A stretch of DNA of 64,000 bases from Desulfogranum marinum (GTDB taxonomy: Bacteria; Desulfobacterota; Desulfobulbia; Desulfobulbales; Desulfobulbaceae), in assembly GCF_016918565.1 (NCBI RefSeq), contig NZ_JAFFQD010000012.1, forward strand, positions 54,451-118,450, read 5' to 3'. Shown here piece after piece: positions 17,412 through 26,406 of this stretch. The notes beneath the pieces were generated by a model, which searched no databases, was not told the origin of the DNA, and worked only from the letters and a program-made list of their open reading frames with translations. The translations under genes and the position numbers were made by a program. Within the stretch, counting starts at the first letter, position 1. The number at the start of each line of letters is the position of its first letter.

Positions 17412-18675
17412 TTCTTTTATACCTTTTCTTGTTTTTGGGAGAGGTCTTTGCCTTTGCTCTTACAGTGCTACCAGCTGGTTTCTGCGTAGGCGTTTTCGTT
17501 TTTTTGGGCCGCGCTTTTGCCAGACGGGTTAAGGGCACGCTATGTTTCGGGATAAAGCCTTTCTCCACTTCACGTATCAGCGTTTGCCCAAGAAGAGCCT
17601 CAATGGCGGAGAGCAGTTTCACCTCATCAGCACTTACCAGTGATATTGCAACGCCCTTTGCACCTGCTCGACCCGTACGGCCAATACTGTGAATATAGTC
17701 TTCTGCGACTTGAGGTAAATCGAAATTAATCACAGCGGCAAGTTCATTGATATCGAGCCCGCGTGATGCAATACCGGTGGCTACCAGAATACGAATCTTC
17801 TTTGCTTTGAAATCTGCAAGGACCCTGTTGCGGTTTTCTTGGCTCTTGTCTCCGTGGATTGCCTCACTGGAAATCCCATCACCTGCAAGTTGCTGAACCA
17901 GGCGATTGGCTCCTTTCCTGGTGCGAGTAAAGACCAACACTTGCTCCCAGCTGTTTTTTTGCAGCAGGTAGCGCAGCAAAGCCGGTTTCCTGCTTTTATC
18001 CACCTCAATTGCCCATTGCTTGACACCTTTTGCTGCGGAGCTTCTAGGATTGACCTCGATCACCACAGGATTTCGGAACAAATATTTCGTGAGAGACCGG
18101 ATCTCAGGGGAAAAGGTTGCTGAAAAAAGCAGATTTTGTCGTTTACTTGGCAGCAGATTCATGACGTTTTTAATATCTTCGATAAAGCCCATGCCAAGCA
18201 TTCGGTCAGCTTCATCCAGGATTAGTGTTTCTACCTGCCCAAATTTAACAGCACCCTGTCGGAAGAGATCCAGCAGCCGGCCTGGTGTTGCCACCAATAT
18301 ATCGAGCCCACCGCGCAGTTGCATCATTTGGGGATTAATCTTCACTCCACCATAAGCTACGCCAAACGTAAGAGGCAGGTGCTTGCCATAGGTTGCCAGG
18401 CTCTCCCCAACCTGGTCTGCAAGTTCACGGGTTGGTGCAAGCACAAGCGCTCGAATATGGTTGGATTTCACTCTCGGTCCTTGGGCTAGTCGCTGCAGCA
18501 GTGGCAGGGCAAAACCAGCTGTTTTACCTGTCCCTGTCTGAGCCGCAGCTATTACATCCTTACCGGAAAGAATAACAGGAATAGCCTTTGTTTGGATTGG
18601 AAAAGGTGTCGTGTACCCCTTTTCATCGATAGCGCGGAGAAGGGCTTTTGAGAGTCCGAGCGAAGAAAATGACAT
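17386..18675 (-). CDS. DEAD-box ATP-dependent RNA helicase (RhlE-like)
   Basis: A 429-residue DEAD-box helicase with all core motifs: Q motif (GYTTPFPIQTKAIP), Walker A AAQTGTGKT, PTRELADQ, ILDEADRML (DEAD), LFSATF (SAT), and the C-terminal ATGIASRGLDI and HSIGRTGRAG. The basic C-terminal tail (RPKKTKTPTQK...KKRYKRNDRR) is typical of RhlE-type proteins acting in ribosome assembly or mRNA decay, often at low temperature. ATG 18675 is used; an upstream TTG would add six residues. It is followed by and overlaps ywbE. Confidence 0.93.
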   Translation of the reverse strand: MSFSSLGLSKALLRAIDEKGYTTPFPIQTKAIPVILSGKDVIAAAQTGTGKTAGFALPLLQRLAQGPRVKSNHIRALVLAPTRELADQVGESLATYGKHLPLTFGVAYGGVKINPQMMQLRGGLDILVATPGRLLDLFRQGAVKFGQVETLILDEADRMLGMGFIEDIKNVMNLLPSKRQNLLFSATFSPEIRSLTKYLFRNPVVIEVNPRSSAAKGVKQWAIEVDKSRKPALLRYLLQKNSWEQVLVFTRTRKGANRLVQQLAGDGISSEAIHGDKSQENRNRVLADFKAKKIRILVATGIASRGLDINELAAVINFDLPQVAEDYIHSIGRTGRAGAKGVAISLVSADEVKLLSAIEALLGQTLIREVEKGFIPKHSVPLTRLAKARPKKTKTPTQKPAGSTVRAKAKTSPKNKKRYKRNDRRNQKS

Positions 18676-18766
18676 AGAGTGATGTGTCTGCAAAAGGTTG
18701 GTTATCAGGAAAAAGGGGAAATCAGCGTCCTGTCAACACTATCCGGCTCGATTTTTCCAGTTTTTT

Positions 18767-20014
18767 CTATGGTCGCTTTTGCATAAGTCGAATTTTTATG
18801 GGAACCCCTACACGCTCACTTAATATCTCTTCCGTGCGGTACATCAGCCTTTCCAGGTCTTTTATTTCATCTGAGAAAAGTTGGTTGTCTACCACAAGAG
18901 ATATCTTAAGGATCTCTATACCACCTTGGCATATTTTTTCCATTTCGCAATCTGGAGAAGGTATATTCAGAGCCTTTTTGAGATCGATTTTTACCTGATC
19001 CAAGGAGACCTTGATGCCGGAGATGATAATATAATTGTCAGCCCGTTTTCTATGCCAGACCATTTTTGTAAAATGTGAACAACAGGAACAGGTTTCGGTT
19101 AAAAAGTGAGCCATATCACCGGTGCGAAACCGAATAAGGGGAAAGGCCCGTGCCGAGAGAGTGGTTAGCACCAATTCCCCTTTTTCTCCAGGGAGTACAG
19201 GGCGGCCTGTATTCGGATCGATGATTTCAGGAAGGATATGGTCATCATTGATGCGGAGTCCGCAGTGATTTTCGGATTCATGGGCAATGGCGGGTCCGGG
19301 AATCTCGCTGAGGCCGTAATTGAGCCAGACATCAACATGAAGCCGGTCTTCAATATCTTTCGCAACGTCTCTTGCCACAGGCTCACCCACCAGGATGATC
19401 CGTTTCAGATTCAGCTCGTTGGGATTGTGCTCCTTTTCAAACATATGCTCCATGAGTTGTTGGGCAAAGGCCAAGGTGGTCACCAGGGTGCTGGTTTTGT
19501 AGTCCCTCAACACCATGAGTGTTTTTGAAAGGGAGAGAGGGGAGTTGGGGATGACGCTCGCACCGACAGTTTCCCCGCCGTCTTTATAGTCTCGGCCCCA
19601 GTTTGCCAACCCCGGCGGCAGGTGGATCTGGATAATATCCATTTCAGTCACTCCGGCAGCTTCAAGGCTCCTGGCGACAAGCTTTTTCCAGATTAATAAG
19701 TCTGCCTTGGTGTATCCGCTGATGGAGGGGCTGTCGCCTGTTCCCGGTGCGGTGTGGATACGAACGATATCCCTTAAAGGAACGGCAAACAGGCCATAAG
19801 GATAGTGGGTGGCCAGGTGGCCCCGATCCATAAAGGGCAGTTTTTCAATATCCTTGAGGGAAATTATATCCTGGGGGGAAAGTTCCCTTTCCAGGAAACG
19901 ATTACGGTGGAAGGGTACATTTTTATATGCTCGATTTAATGTGCTTTGCAGTCTTTCTAGTTTGAGCTGTTCTCTTTCTTCAATGCTGCATTCAGACATT
20001 TGCATTTCCACCAT
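18767..20014 (-). CDS. Phenylacetate-CoA-ligase-like (PaaK-type) AMP-binding protein with degenerate active site
   Basis: A 415-residue PaaK-family protein by overall sequence: YKNVPFHRNRF, LPFMDRGHLATHYPYGLFAVP, WLNYGLSEIPGPAIAHESE, GELVLTTLSARAFPLIRFRTGDMA. Two catalytic features are changed. The phosphate-binding loop, SSGTTGKP in active ligases, reads APGTGDSP here (residues ~89-96), and the C-terminus stops at about the point where PaaK proteins continue into the catalytic-lysine segment (S-E-G-K-x-x-R). It may bind acyl-adenylates or act as a regulator rather than a ligase. Its start overlaps the livF stop by one base (TAATG), so it belongs to the liv operon. Confidence 0.8.
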   Translation of the reverse strand: MVEMQMSECSIEEREQLKLERLQSTLNRAYKNVPFHRNRFLERELSPQDIISLKDIEKLPFMDRGHLATHYPYGLFAVPLRDIVRIHTAPGTGDSPSISGYTKADLLIWKKLVARSLEAAGVTEMDIIQIHLPPGLANWGRDYKDGGETVGASVIPNSPLSLSKTLMVLRDYKTSTLVTTLAFAQQLMEHMFEKEHNPNELNLKRIILVGEPVARDVAKDIEDRLHVDVWLNYGLSEIPGPAIAHESENHCGLRINDDHILPEIIDPNTGRPVLPGEKGELVLTTLSARAFPLIRFRTGDMAHFLTETCSCCSHFTKMVWHRKRADNYIIISGIKVSLDQVKIDLKKALNIPSPDCEMEKICQGGIEILKISLVVDNQLFSDEIKDLERLMYRTEEILSERVGVPIKIRLMQKRP

Positions 20015-20760
20015 TACTGGTTCCTCCCATCGTAAAAATCACCGTAATCTTGCCCCAGGTAGGCCCGTTTGACATCGTCGTCCACCAGGAGTTCGTCCGA
20101 ACTTCCCTGGAGAACCATTTTGCCGGTTTCCAACACATACCCCCGGTCGGCAATTTTTAACGCGGCCCGGGCATTCTGTTCTACCAGCAGGATGGTTACC
20201 CCCTGTTCTCTCAAGGTTACTATGGTATTAAAAATCTGATCCACTATCTTGGGTGCCAGCCCCATGGAAGGCTCGTCAAGAATCAACAGTTTCGGCCTGG
20301 CCATGAGGGCCCGGCCAATGGCCAGCATTTGCTGTTCTCCACCAGACAACGTTCCTGCGAGTTGCTCCACCCTTTCATGCAGGATGGGAAACATGTCCAG
20401 GATCATCTCCAGATCTTTTTCTACCTCGGTTTTCATCCCCCTCCGGTAAATCGTGTAAGCACCCATCTTCAAATTATCCATAACACTGAGAGGGGCAAAA
20501 ATTTGCCTGCCCTCGGGTACCATGCTGATACCGGAGCGGACAATAGCCGGGGGTGACATGCCTTTTAAGGGGATTTCCTGGAAAAGGATCTCCCCTGACC
20601 AGTTCTTCAGCAGGCCTGAAATGGCTAGCAGCAAAGAGCTTTTCCCGGCGCCGTTGGCACCGATAATGGAAATCAGCTCTCCCTCCTTTACGGAAAGGCT
20701 GACCCCGTGAACCGCAGTAATACTGCCGTAACTGCATTTTAAGTTTTGTATTCTCAGCAT
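20014..20760 (-). CDS. livF: Branched-chain amino acid-type ABC transporter ATP-binding protein LivF
   Basis: A 248-residue ABC ATPase of the LivF type: Walker A (GANGAGKSS), Q-loop, signature TLSGGEQQMLAIGRALM, Walker B LLILDEPSMGLAP, and the family-specific ILLVEQNARAALKIADRGYVLETG. It drives HAAT-type import with LivG. A 218-bp MITE separates it from livG. Removing the element and one target copy would place the livG stop three bases before this ATG, with livG's end (GGACAGGG) serving as the ribosome binding site, so the insertion has weakened an originally coupled start. It overlaps the paaK-like gene by one base. Confidence 0.93.
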   Translation of the reverse strand: MLRIQNLKCSYGSITAVHGVSLSVKEGELISIIGANGAGKSSLLLAISGLLKNWSGEILFQEIPLKGMSPPAIVRSGISMVPEGRQIFAPLSVMDNLKMGAYTIYRRGMKTEVEKDLEMILDMFPILHERVEQLAGTLSGGEQQMLAIGRALMARPKLLILDEPSMGLAPKIVDQIFNTIVTLREQGVTILLVEQNARAALKIADRGYVLETGKMVLQGSSDELLVDDDVKRAYLGQDYGDFYDGRNQ

Positions 20761-20767
20761 CCTTTAG

Positions 20768-20985
20768 CCCGGATTTCTCATCAGTTCAGGCGGCGTCAGG
20801 TTCAAAGTTTTTGGCTGTAAACTATAATGATTTATGTTTACTGCCAAAATACTGAAGAAGATGGCGTCGCCTGGGCTGACCTTTGGTGAACGTTGTGGAA
20901 AATTGATATCTTTTTAAATTGAATCCAACCACTTGTTAGGAAACAATATTTATGAATTTGGCAAAATGTTCATGAGAAGTACGGG
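20768..20985. repeat. MITE family A, copy A2 (218 bp) inserted between livG and livF
   Basis: Left end CCCGGATTTCTCATCAG; right end CATGAGAAGTACGGG, its approximate inverted repeat; flanked by TTAG on both sides (20764-20767 and 20986-20989). The right TTAG contains the livG stop codon. The left end shares the segment AGGCGGCGTCAGGTTCAAA with the partial copy at 30.9 kb. It has no coding capacity. Confidence 0.75.
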
Positions 20986-21774
20986 TTAGCCCTGTCCCAG
21001 GTAAGCCGCCATGACCGCTTCATTGTTCTGGATTTCCCTGGGAGTGCCTTCGGCCAGTTTACTGCCCTGATCAAGAACAATCATTTTGTCGCAAATACCC
21101 ATAGCAAGGCTCATGTCATGCTCAACCAGCATCATGGTCACGCCTCTTTTTTTGACCTGTTCAATGAGTTTGCCAAGAGCCTCTGTCTCCACTGCATTCA
21201 ACCCCGCAGCCGGTTCATCGAGCAGCAGAAGCAGAGGGTCCGATGCCAGAGCCCTGGCGATTTCAGCTGTCTTCTGCCTTCCTACGGGCAGGTCTCCTGC
21301 CGGGTGGTGGGCATAGTCCATAAGGCCGGTAAATTCAAGAAGAGCTTCAGCCTTTTCAACCGCTTCTTTTTCCTCTCGTATGACCCAGGGGAGGCGGGTT
21401 ACTGCACCCCAGAATCCGGATCTGGTCCGCACATGCATACCAACCAGCACATTTTCGAGTAGGGTCATGGATCCGAACAGTTCTACATGCTGGAAGGTTC
21501 TGGCAATACCGGCCCTCACCCGTTGGTCAACGGTCATCTTCCGGGTGTCTTTACCGTTGAAAACCACCTGGCCCTCGTCAGGGGAATAGATGCCTGTTAT
21601 CAGGTTGAAGAGGGTGGTCTTTCCCGCCCCGTTGGGTCCTATAAGGCCGCAAACAATACCGGGTTGAATGGAAAAGGAGATATTGTCCTGGGCCTTGACT
21701 CCCCCGAACATCTTAGTCAGGGAGCTTACCGCCAGTATCGGCTTGTTGTTGTGTCCGGGTTCAGGGGATATCAT
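20986..21774 (-). CDS. livG: Branched-chain amino acid-type ABC transporter ATP-binding protein LivG
   Basis: A 262-residue LivG-type ATPase: Walker A (GPNGAGKTTLFN), TFQHVELFGSMTLLENVLVGMH (family-typical), signature DLPVGRQKTAEIARAL, Walker B LLLLLDEPAAGLNAVET, and VEHDMSLAMGICDKM. Note the signature reads PVGRQ rather than SYGxQ/SGGxQ, a tolerated variation in this family. Its start overlaps livM by four bases. Its stop codon lies in the target duplication of a MITE. Confidence 0.93.
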   Translation of the reverse strand: MISPEPGHNNKPILAVSSLTKMFGGVKAQDNISFSIQPGIVCGLIGPNGAGKTTLFNLITGIYSPDEGQVVFNGKDTRKMTVDQRVRAGIARTFQHVELFGSMTLLENVLVGMHVRTRSGFWGAVTRLPWVIREEKEAVEKAEALLEFTGLMDYAHHPAGDLPVGRQKTAEIARALASDPLLLLLDEPAAGLNAVETEALGKLIEQVKKRGVTMMLVEHDMSLAMGICDKMIVLDQGSKLAEGTPREIQNNEAVMAAYLGQG

Positions 21775-22727
21775 TGCCTTTTTTTCCTTGCCTTTTCATA
21801 CATATCCAGAAATCCACGGGTGAGCCCTTGGGGCATAAAAATCATTACCACCATAAGGATCAGGCCGAATACAATCATCTCGTACTCGGCAAATCCGTGA
21901 AGAACCTCCGGCAGCAAGGTGAGCAGAGAGGCACCAAGCAGAGCCCCCCACACACTTGCCATGCCACCGATAACCACCATGGTCACCATTTTCACAGACA
22001 CCATGAAACCAAATGATTCAGGACTTATGAAGAGGACGAAATGGGCGTAGAGAAATCCAGCAACGGCTCCCAGTGAGGCTGAAAACATGAAAATTTGTAG
22101 TTTGAGATAGTGGGTGTTGACTCCCACTGCCAGTGAGGCTTTTTCCCCGTCGTGGATGGAGCGTAACGCCCTGCCCATGCGTGAGGCAAGAATCCTGCGG
22201 CACATCAGGATGGCTCCAAGTACCACCCCCCACACCAGGAAAAAATAATTTTGTCCGGACATAAATGAAACCTTTCCTGCCTCCAGAACAGGAATACCGA
22301 CAAAACCCGAGGAGCCGCCCGTGACACTGCTCCACTCTCTGAACAAAATATTGACGATCATACCGAATCCCAGGGTTCCCATGCCCAGGTAATAACCAGA
22401 TAGGCGCAGGGTGGGGAGCCCAACCACAAAGGCAATGAGTACAGCCACACCAATGGCGCAGAGCAGGGACAACCAAGGGGAGATTCCAAAGGTCCCGGAA
22501 AGGATGGCCGTGGTATATGCCCCTATACCGTAGAATGCCGCATGCCCTAAAGAAATCTGACCAGCATACCCTATCAGCATATTGAGCCCTAAAGCCAGCA
22601 GGGTGTTAATACCGATAAAGGTCATTATTTGGAGATAATAGGTGTTTTGGGTAAACAGGCCCAACACCAGTATTATGCAGATAAAAACAGCATGTTCTAT
22701 TCTGTTTTTAATTTTGTTGTCATCCAT
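21771..22727 (-). CDS. livM: Branched-chain amino acid-type ABC transporter permease LivM
   Basis: A 318-residue permease with about nine to ten membrane helices and the LivM/LivH conserved loop LNMLIGYAGQISLGHAAFYGIGAY, and LRSIHDGEKASLAVGVNTHYLKLQIFMFSASLGAVAG. ATG 22727, one base after the livH stop, is chosen; an upstream start at 22778 would overlap livH by 50 bp and add 17 residues unlike the family. It pairs with LivH to form the membrane channel for a hydrophobic or aromatic organic-acid or amino-acid substrate. Confidence 0.9.
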   Translation of the reverse strand: MDDNKIKNRIEHAVFICIILVLGLFTQNTYYLQIMTFIGINTLLALGLNMLIGYAGQISLGHAAFYGIGAYTTAILSGTFGISPWLSLLCAIGVAVLIAFVVGLPTLRLSGYYLGMGTLGFGMIVNILFREWSSVTGGSSGFVGIPVLEAGKVSFMSGQNYFFLVWGVVLGAILMCRRILASRMGRALRSIHDGEKASLAVGVNTHYLKLQIFMFSASLGAVAGFLYAHFVLFISPESFGFMVSVKMVTMVVIGGMASVWGALLGASLLTLLPEVLHGFAEYEMIVFGLILMVVMIFMPQGLTRGFLDMYEKARKKRQ

Positions 22728-22728
22728 A

Positions 22729-23604
22729 TCAGAACCGTTTTGCCTCTTTAGCCGAAAACAGTCCGCCAGGGCGTACATAGAGAATCAGGAGCAGGAGGAT
22801 AAATGCAATTGCATCCTTGAGTCCCGAAGAAATAAGGCCTGCCCCCAGGGATTCCAAAACTCCCAAAAGGATGCCGCCGGCAAAAGCTCCCCACAGGCTG
22901 CCGAGACCTCCGATCATGGCCGCACAAAAACCTTTCAGTCCCAGGATGGTGCCCATGTCATAGGAGCTCATGGTGACGGGCGCAATAAAAATACCGGCAA
23001 CCGCACCGCAACCTGTGCTGATGGCAAAGGCGAGCACTGCCATTCTTTCCGGGGGAATCCCGCTGAGCCAGGCAGCTTTTTGATTCACGGCACTGGCGAC
23101 CATGGCCTTTCCGGTTAATGTCCGTTTCAGGAAAAAATGAATGCCACCGGCAAGAAGCAGGGCCGCGGCAACTATCCAGATGGACTGGGGCAGCAGGGCA
23201 GCACCGAAAATCTCTAAGGACTCGTGGTTGGAAAACGGTGGCACGCTGAAGGGATCTTTTCCCCACACGATCATTCCCGTTCCCCTTAGAAAGATCGAAG
23301 CTCCGACCGTGATGATGACCAGGACAATGGGTTGCGGATTTCTGGCAGTTCGAATGGCAAACCGTTCAAACAAAAGTCCCAGGGCACATCCCAAGGCCAG
23401 AGTGCAACCAATAGCTACGGGCAGGGGAAGAGCCATATGGACCCAGAATGTCACCATGGACATTGCGCCGATCATGACGAACTCTCCGTGGGCAAAGTTG
23501 ATGAGTTCTGTTGAACTATACAGCATGGACAACCCTACGGCGATTACAGCATAAATAGCCCCGGTGGTGATGCCTGAAAAGAGATATTGAATGATTTCCT
23601 GCAT
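22729..23604 (-). CDS. livH: Branched-chain amino acid-type ABC transporter permease LivH
   Basis: A 291-residue permease with about eight membrane helices. Family marks are GAIYAVIAVGLSMLYSSTELINFAHGEFVMIGAM near the N-terminus and GFCAAMIGGLGSLWGAFAGGILLGVLESLGAGL in the C-terminal half. It is followed directly by livM, and preceded by a 97-bp gap with a strong hairpin that separates it from the substrate-binding protein gene. Confidence 0.92.
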   Translation of the reverse strand: MQEIIQYLFSGITTGAIYAVIAVGLSMLYSSTELINFAHGEFVMIGAMSMVTFWVHMALPLPVAIGCTLALGCALGLLFERFAIRTARNPQPIVLVIITVGASIFLRGTGMIVWGKDPFSVPPFSNHESLEIFGAALLPQSIWIVAAALLLAGGIHFFLKRTLTGKAMVASAVNQKAAWLSGIPPERMAVLAFAISTGCGAVAGIFIAPVTMSSYDMGTILGLKGFCAAMIGGLGSLWGAFAGGILLGVLESLGAGLISSGLKDAIAFILLLLILYVRPGGLFSAKEAKRF

Positions 23605-23643
23605 GGACCTGCCTTGAATTGGATTAATTCAGGGGAAATGCAG

Positions 23644-23669
23644 GCGAGGGCACCAGACGGTGCCCTCGC
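23644..23669 (-). terminator. Intercistronic hairpin between livJ-like gene and livH
   Basis: GCGAGGGCACC pairs perfectly with GGTGCCCTCGC around a four-base loop. No long T run follows. In ABC operons such hairpins after the binding-protein gene usually protect the upstream message or cause partial termination, giving more binding protein than permease. Confidence 0.7.
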
Positions 23670-23701
23670 AGCAAATCCCCTTGTCTCTACTTAGCGATAC
23701 C

Positions 23702-24847
23702 CTAATCGATGAGTTTCCAGGTACCGTTTTTTATTTCCACCATGACAAAAGCCTCTGGTGACAAACCGTTGTGATCCTTGTCGGAAAAATTGAATTCGCC
23801 TGTGGCTCCCACGTGATTTCGGGTGTTTTCCAGCGCCAGGCGAATTTTATTTTTATCGCCGTTACTTCCTTTTAAGGCGTTGGCTAGCATATTCACGGCA
23901 TCAAAGGCATATCCGCCAAACCCCGATACGTTGCTGTTGAACTTGGCGCTGTAGTCTGTCTGGTATCCTTCCAGGATCTTTTTCTGGCTGTCCTTGTCGT
24001 CAAGAAGTTCGGTTACAAGAATTTTGCCGGTGGGAAGGATGATGCCTTCTGCCGCATCCCCTGCAAGTTCGATGAACTTGGGAGAAGCAACCCCATGGCT
24101 TTGGTACAGAGGAATGTCAATTTTCAGTTGTTTGACGTTTTTGGCAACCACGGCCGGGCCTGGGTTTGTTCCCCAGCAAACAATGGCATCCGGGGAGGCA
24201 GCCTTGATTTTGGTGAGTTGGGTGGTTGTGTCCGTATCTTTTGCACCAAAGCTCTCTACCTGAACGACCTCAATACCAAAGTCTTGTGCCTGGTCTAAGA
24301 GCTGCATTTTACCGCTCTCGCCAAATGAGTTGGACACGGTGAGAATACCGATTTTTTTGATGCCTGCGTTCTTCATGTGCTGATACACCGCTGCCACAGC
24401 CAACAGGTCGCTTTGGGCGGTTTTAAATACCCATGGCTTAACCGGGGTGGTAATTTTGACCCCAGCAGCGCAGCTGATCAGGGGAACCTGGGCCCGCTCT
24501 ACGAAATTGACAATGGCCAGGGTGGTAGGGGTGGTGGATGGACCAACAATGGCGAGGACCTTGTCTTTGTGGATTAATTTATTAACGGCGCTGACAGCCT
24601 TGGCAGGATCACCTTCAGAGTCGTAAATCACCGCCTCGAGCATATGGCCGTCAATACCGCCCTCCGCATTGATTTTTTCCACCATCATTTCCATGGTTTT
24701 CTTTTCCGGATCACCAAGGAAAGAGGCTCTTCCTGTGGAGGAGAAGATTCCCCCCACCTTGTACACGGAAGTCGCCATCAGGCTCGATGCCGGTAGCAAA
24801 ATTAGAACAAGGAACAATGCTGCGATTACGGATTTTTTCATACCCAT
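23702..24847 (-). CDS. livJ: ABC transporter substrate-binding protein (LivJ/LivK-type, HAAT family)
   Basis: The mature protein is a type I periplasmic binding protein: VYKVGGIFSSTGRASFLGDPEKKT, INAEGGIDGHMLEAVIYDSEGDPAKAVSAVNKLI, VLAIVGPSTTPTTLAI, GKMQLLDQAQDFGIEVVQVESF. A clear signal peptide (KKSVIAALFLVLILLPASSLMA) starts just after the chosen ATG 24847; GGAGT lies upstream. ATG 24853 is equally possible, and an open extension to 25018 is unlikely to be translated. It is the first gene of the livJHMGF-paaK operon. Given the PaaK-like gene, aromatic or arylacetic acids are plausible ligands besides branched-chain amino acids. Confidence 0.88.
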   Translation of the reverse strand: MGMKKSVIAALFLVLILLPASSLMATSVYKVGGIFSSTGRASFLGDPEKKTMEMMVEKINAEGGIDGHMLEAVIYDSEGDPAKAVSAVNKLIHKDKVLAIVGPSTTPTTLAIVNFVERAQVPLISCAAGVKITTPVKPWVFKTAQSDLLAVAAVYQHMKNAGIKKIGILTVSNSFGESGKMQLLDQAQDFGIEVVQVESFGAKDTDTTTQLTKIKAASPDAIVCWGTNPGPAVVAKNVKQLKIDIPLYQSHGVASPKFIELAGDAAEGIILPTGKILVTELLDDKDSQKKILEGYQTDYSAKFNSNVSGFGGYAFDAVNMLANALKGSNGDKNKIRLALENTRNHVGATGEFNFSDKDHNGLSPEAFVMVEIKNGTWKLID

Positions 24848-24853
24848 TTCCAT

Positions 24854-25377
24854 ACACTCCTTTATTAAAAATTGTTGAATTAACCAAAGAACCTTATTGA
24901 CCTGTGTCTTTTTGCAGTCCGAATGATCCAAAAAAAAGGCTGACGGTTCTCCATGCTGTCTTTTGATATGACAAAAAGGTTCCTGTTCCGGCCTGCCCAT
25001 GGTGTGCCAGATTTCCAATATGTTGCGCTATTTCTCTTGGCCCTTCCACTGTCATATTTTTTTATACCGGGAAAGAACATATCATATTAATTAAAATTTG
25101 CAATCTGGCCAAGAAGGTTAATAAAGAAAGTGAGTTGCTGGTTAATCTCTACTTTTGTTAAGTCTTAGTGGTTGGTGTAATATTCCTTATTCAAAATAAG
25201 GGAAGCATGAATTAAGAAGCATAAAAATGATTTCCCATCAGCAACTGTTTAATATTACGAGTATATAGTTGTGGTGTATCACTGAAGTCGGGAAAAAAAT
25301 TGATTTCGGGCGGAAACAGGGGTGGAGAAAATAACCGGCAACAGGTAGTTCGTTTAATGGTAGAACATTTGACCTAA
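24854..25377. other. Promoter-side region of the liv operon
   Basis: No gene is visible. A short palindrome CCTTATT-CAA-AATAAGG (25185-25201) could be an operator. A tRNA D-arm-like string lies at about 25345-25365 but no complete tRNA follows. Confidence 0.4.
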
Positions 25378-25625
25378 CCCGCATTTCTCATCAGTGAAGT
25401 TTTTCGCAGATCGAGGCGCAGGACATGCAGCAGGTAAGCGTAGACTCCGATAGTAAGCTACCGCAAATGGCCTGCAACAAAGAGTCTGCGGAAAAATCCG
25501 CTGACCCGGAGGGTGAGTTTTTTTGATTATCGACGAAAAAAACAGTCTGTTTATTTAGCGCTACCGTATTTTCTTTAAATATCAAAAGTTAAGTCGAAAA
25601 TCAAAAAACTCATGAGAAATCCGGG
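25378..25625. repeat. MITE family A, copy A3 (248 bp) with CTAA target duplication
   Basis: Left end CCCGCATTTCTCATCAG and right end CTCATGAGAAATCCGGG are inverted repeats; CTAA flanks both (25374-25377 and 25626-25629). Its left 50 bases (CATCAGTGAAGTTTTTCGCAG onward, then GAGGCGCAGGACA and CAGCAGGTAAG) are nearly identical to the element entering the right edge of the window at 63820, so A3 looks like an internally deleted derivative of that insertion sequence. A GTAAGCGTAGACTCCGA motif inside also occurs in other repeats. Confidence 0.8.
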
Positions 25626-25629
25626 CTAA

Positions 25630-25675
25630 CCTCAATCCGTGAAAGATTTTAGTAATCGATTGTCACGGATTGAGG
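25630..25675 (-). terminator. Hairpin downstream of the aquaporin gene
   Basis: CCTCAATCCGTGA (25630-25642) pairs perfectly with TCACGGATTGAGG (25663-25675). It follows the aquaporin stop on the minus strand by about 26 bases. No T run follows; a MITE abuts it. Confidence 0.6.
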
Positions 25676-25701
25676 AAGTTGAGAAAGTTGAAATAGTCTT
25701 G

Positions 25702-26406
25702 TTATGCCTTGTTTTCAGATTCAAACCATCGGTAGACAAGGCCGGCCAAAATAGCACCCACTATAGGAGCAATCCAAAAGAGCCATAACTGAGAGATTGC
25801 CCAGCCTCCCTGGAAGAGAGCAACGCCAGTGCTTCGTGCTGGATTGACTGATGTGTTGGTCACGGGAATGCTGATAAGATGAATAAGAGTAAGGCCAAGG
25901 CCAATAGCGATAGGAGCAAATCCTTGCGGTGCCCGTTTATCGGTTGCGCCTAAAATAATAATGAGAAACATGAAGGTCATAACCACCTCACAGACCAGTG
26001 CCGCCATCAGGCTGTATCCACCAGGTGAGTGTTCTCCATACCCATTGGATGCAAAGCCGGTAGCAGCTGCATCAAATCCTGCCTGGCCAGTAGCAATAAC
26101 ATACAATATCGCAGCTCCAGTAAGCCCACCTGCCACTTGTGCAATGATGTAAGGGCCAAGTTCAGCCGTTGAAAATCTGCCGCCGGACCAAAGACCAAAC
26201 GAAACAGCAGGATTAAGATGGCAACCGGATACATGACCAATCGCAAACGCCATCGTTAGCACCGTAAGCCCGAAAGCAAAGGAAACACCCAGTAAGCCAA
26301 TACCAACATTGGGAAATGCTGCAGCAAGAACAGCGCTCCCGCAACCTCCAAGAACGAGCCATAATGTACCAATAAATTCTGCGCCTAATTTTTTGGTTAA
26401 TGTCAT
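25702..26406 (-). CDS. aqpZ: Aquaporin (AqpZ-like, MIP family)
   Basis: A 234-residue MIP channel with six membrane helices and both NPA loops: [15 protein letters not shown] and [14 protein letters not shown]. The residues around them (His/Arg selectivity, with ARS after the second NPA, and a GGCG start after the first helix) favour a water-selective AqpZ over a glycerol facilitator. It is monocistronic, with its own hairpin downstream. It is probably used in osmotic adjustment. Confidence 0.93.
   Translation of the reverse strand: MTLTKKLGAEFIGTLWLVLGGCGSAVLAAAFPNVGIGLLGVSFAFGLTVLTMAFAIGHVSGCHLNPAVSFGLWSGGRFSTAELGPYIIAQVAGGLTGAAILYVIATGQAGFDAAATGFASNGYGEHSPGGYSLMAALVCEVVMTFMFLIIILGATDKRAPQGFAPIAIGLGLTLIHLISIPVTNTSVNPARSTGVALFQGGWAISQLWLFWIAPIVGAILAGLVYRWFESENKA

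Noticed and set aside
25345..25377. A tRNA-like D-arm (TAGTTCGTTTAATGGTAGAAC) followed by an anticodon-arm-like stretch, interrupted by MITE A3.
   Set aside because: Rejoining the sequence without the element gives a poor anticodon loop and no T-arm (GTTCGAATC), so it is not a tRNA gene, even a split one.
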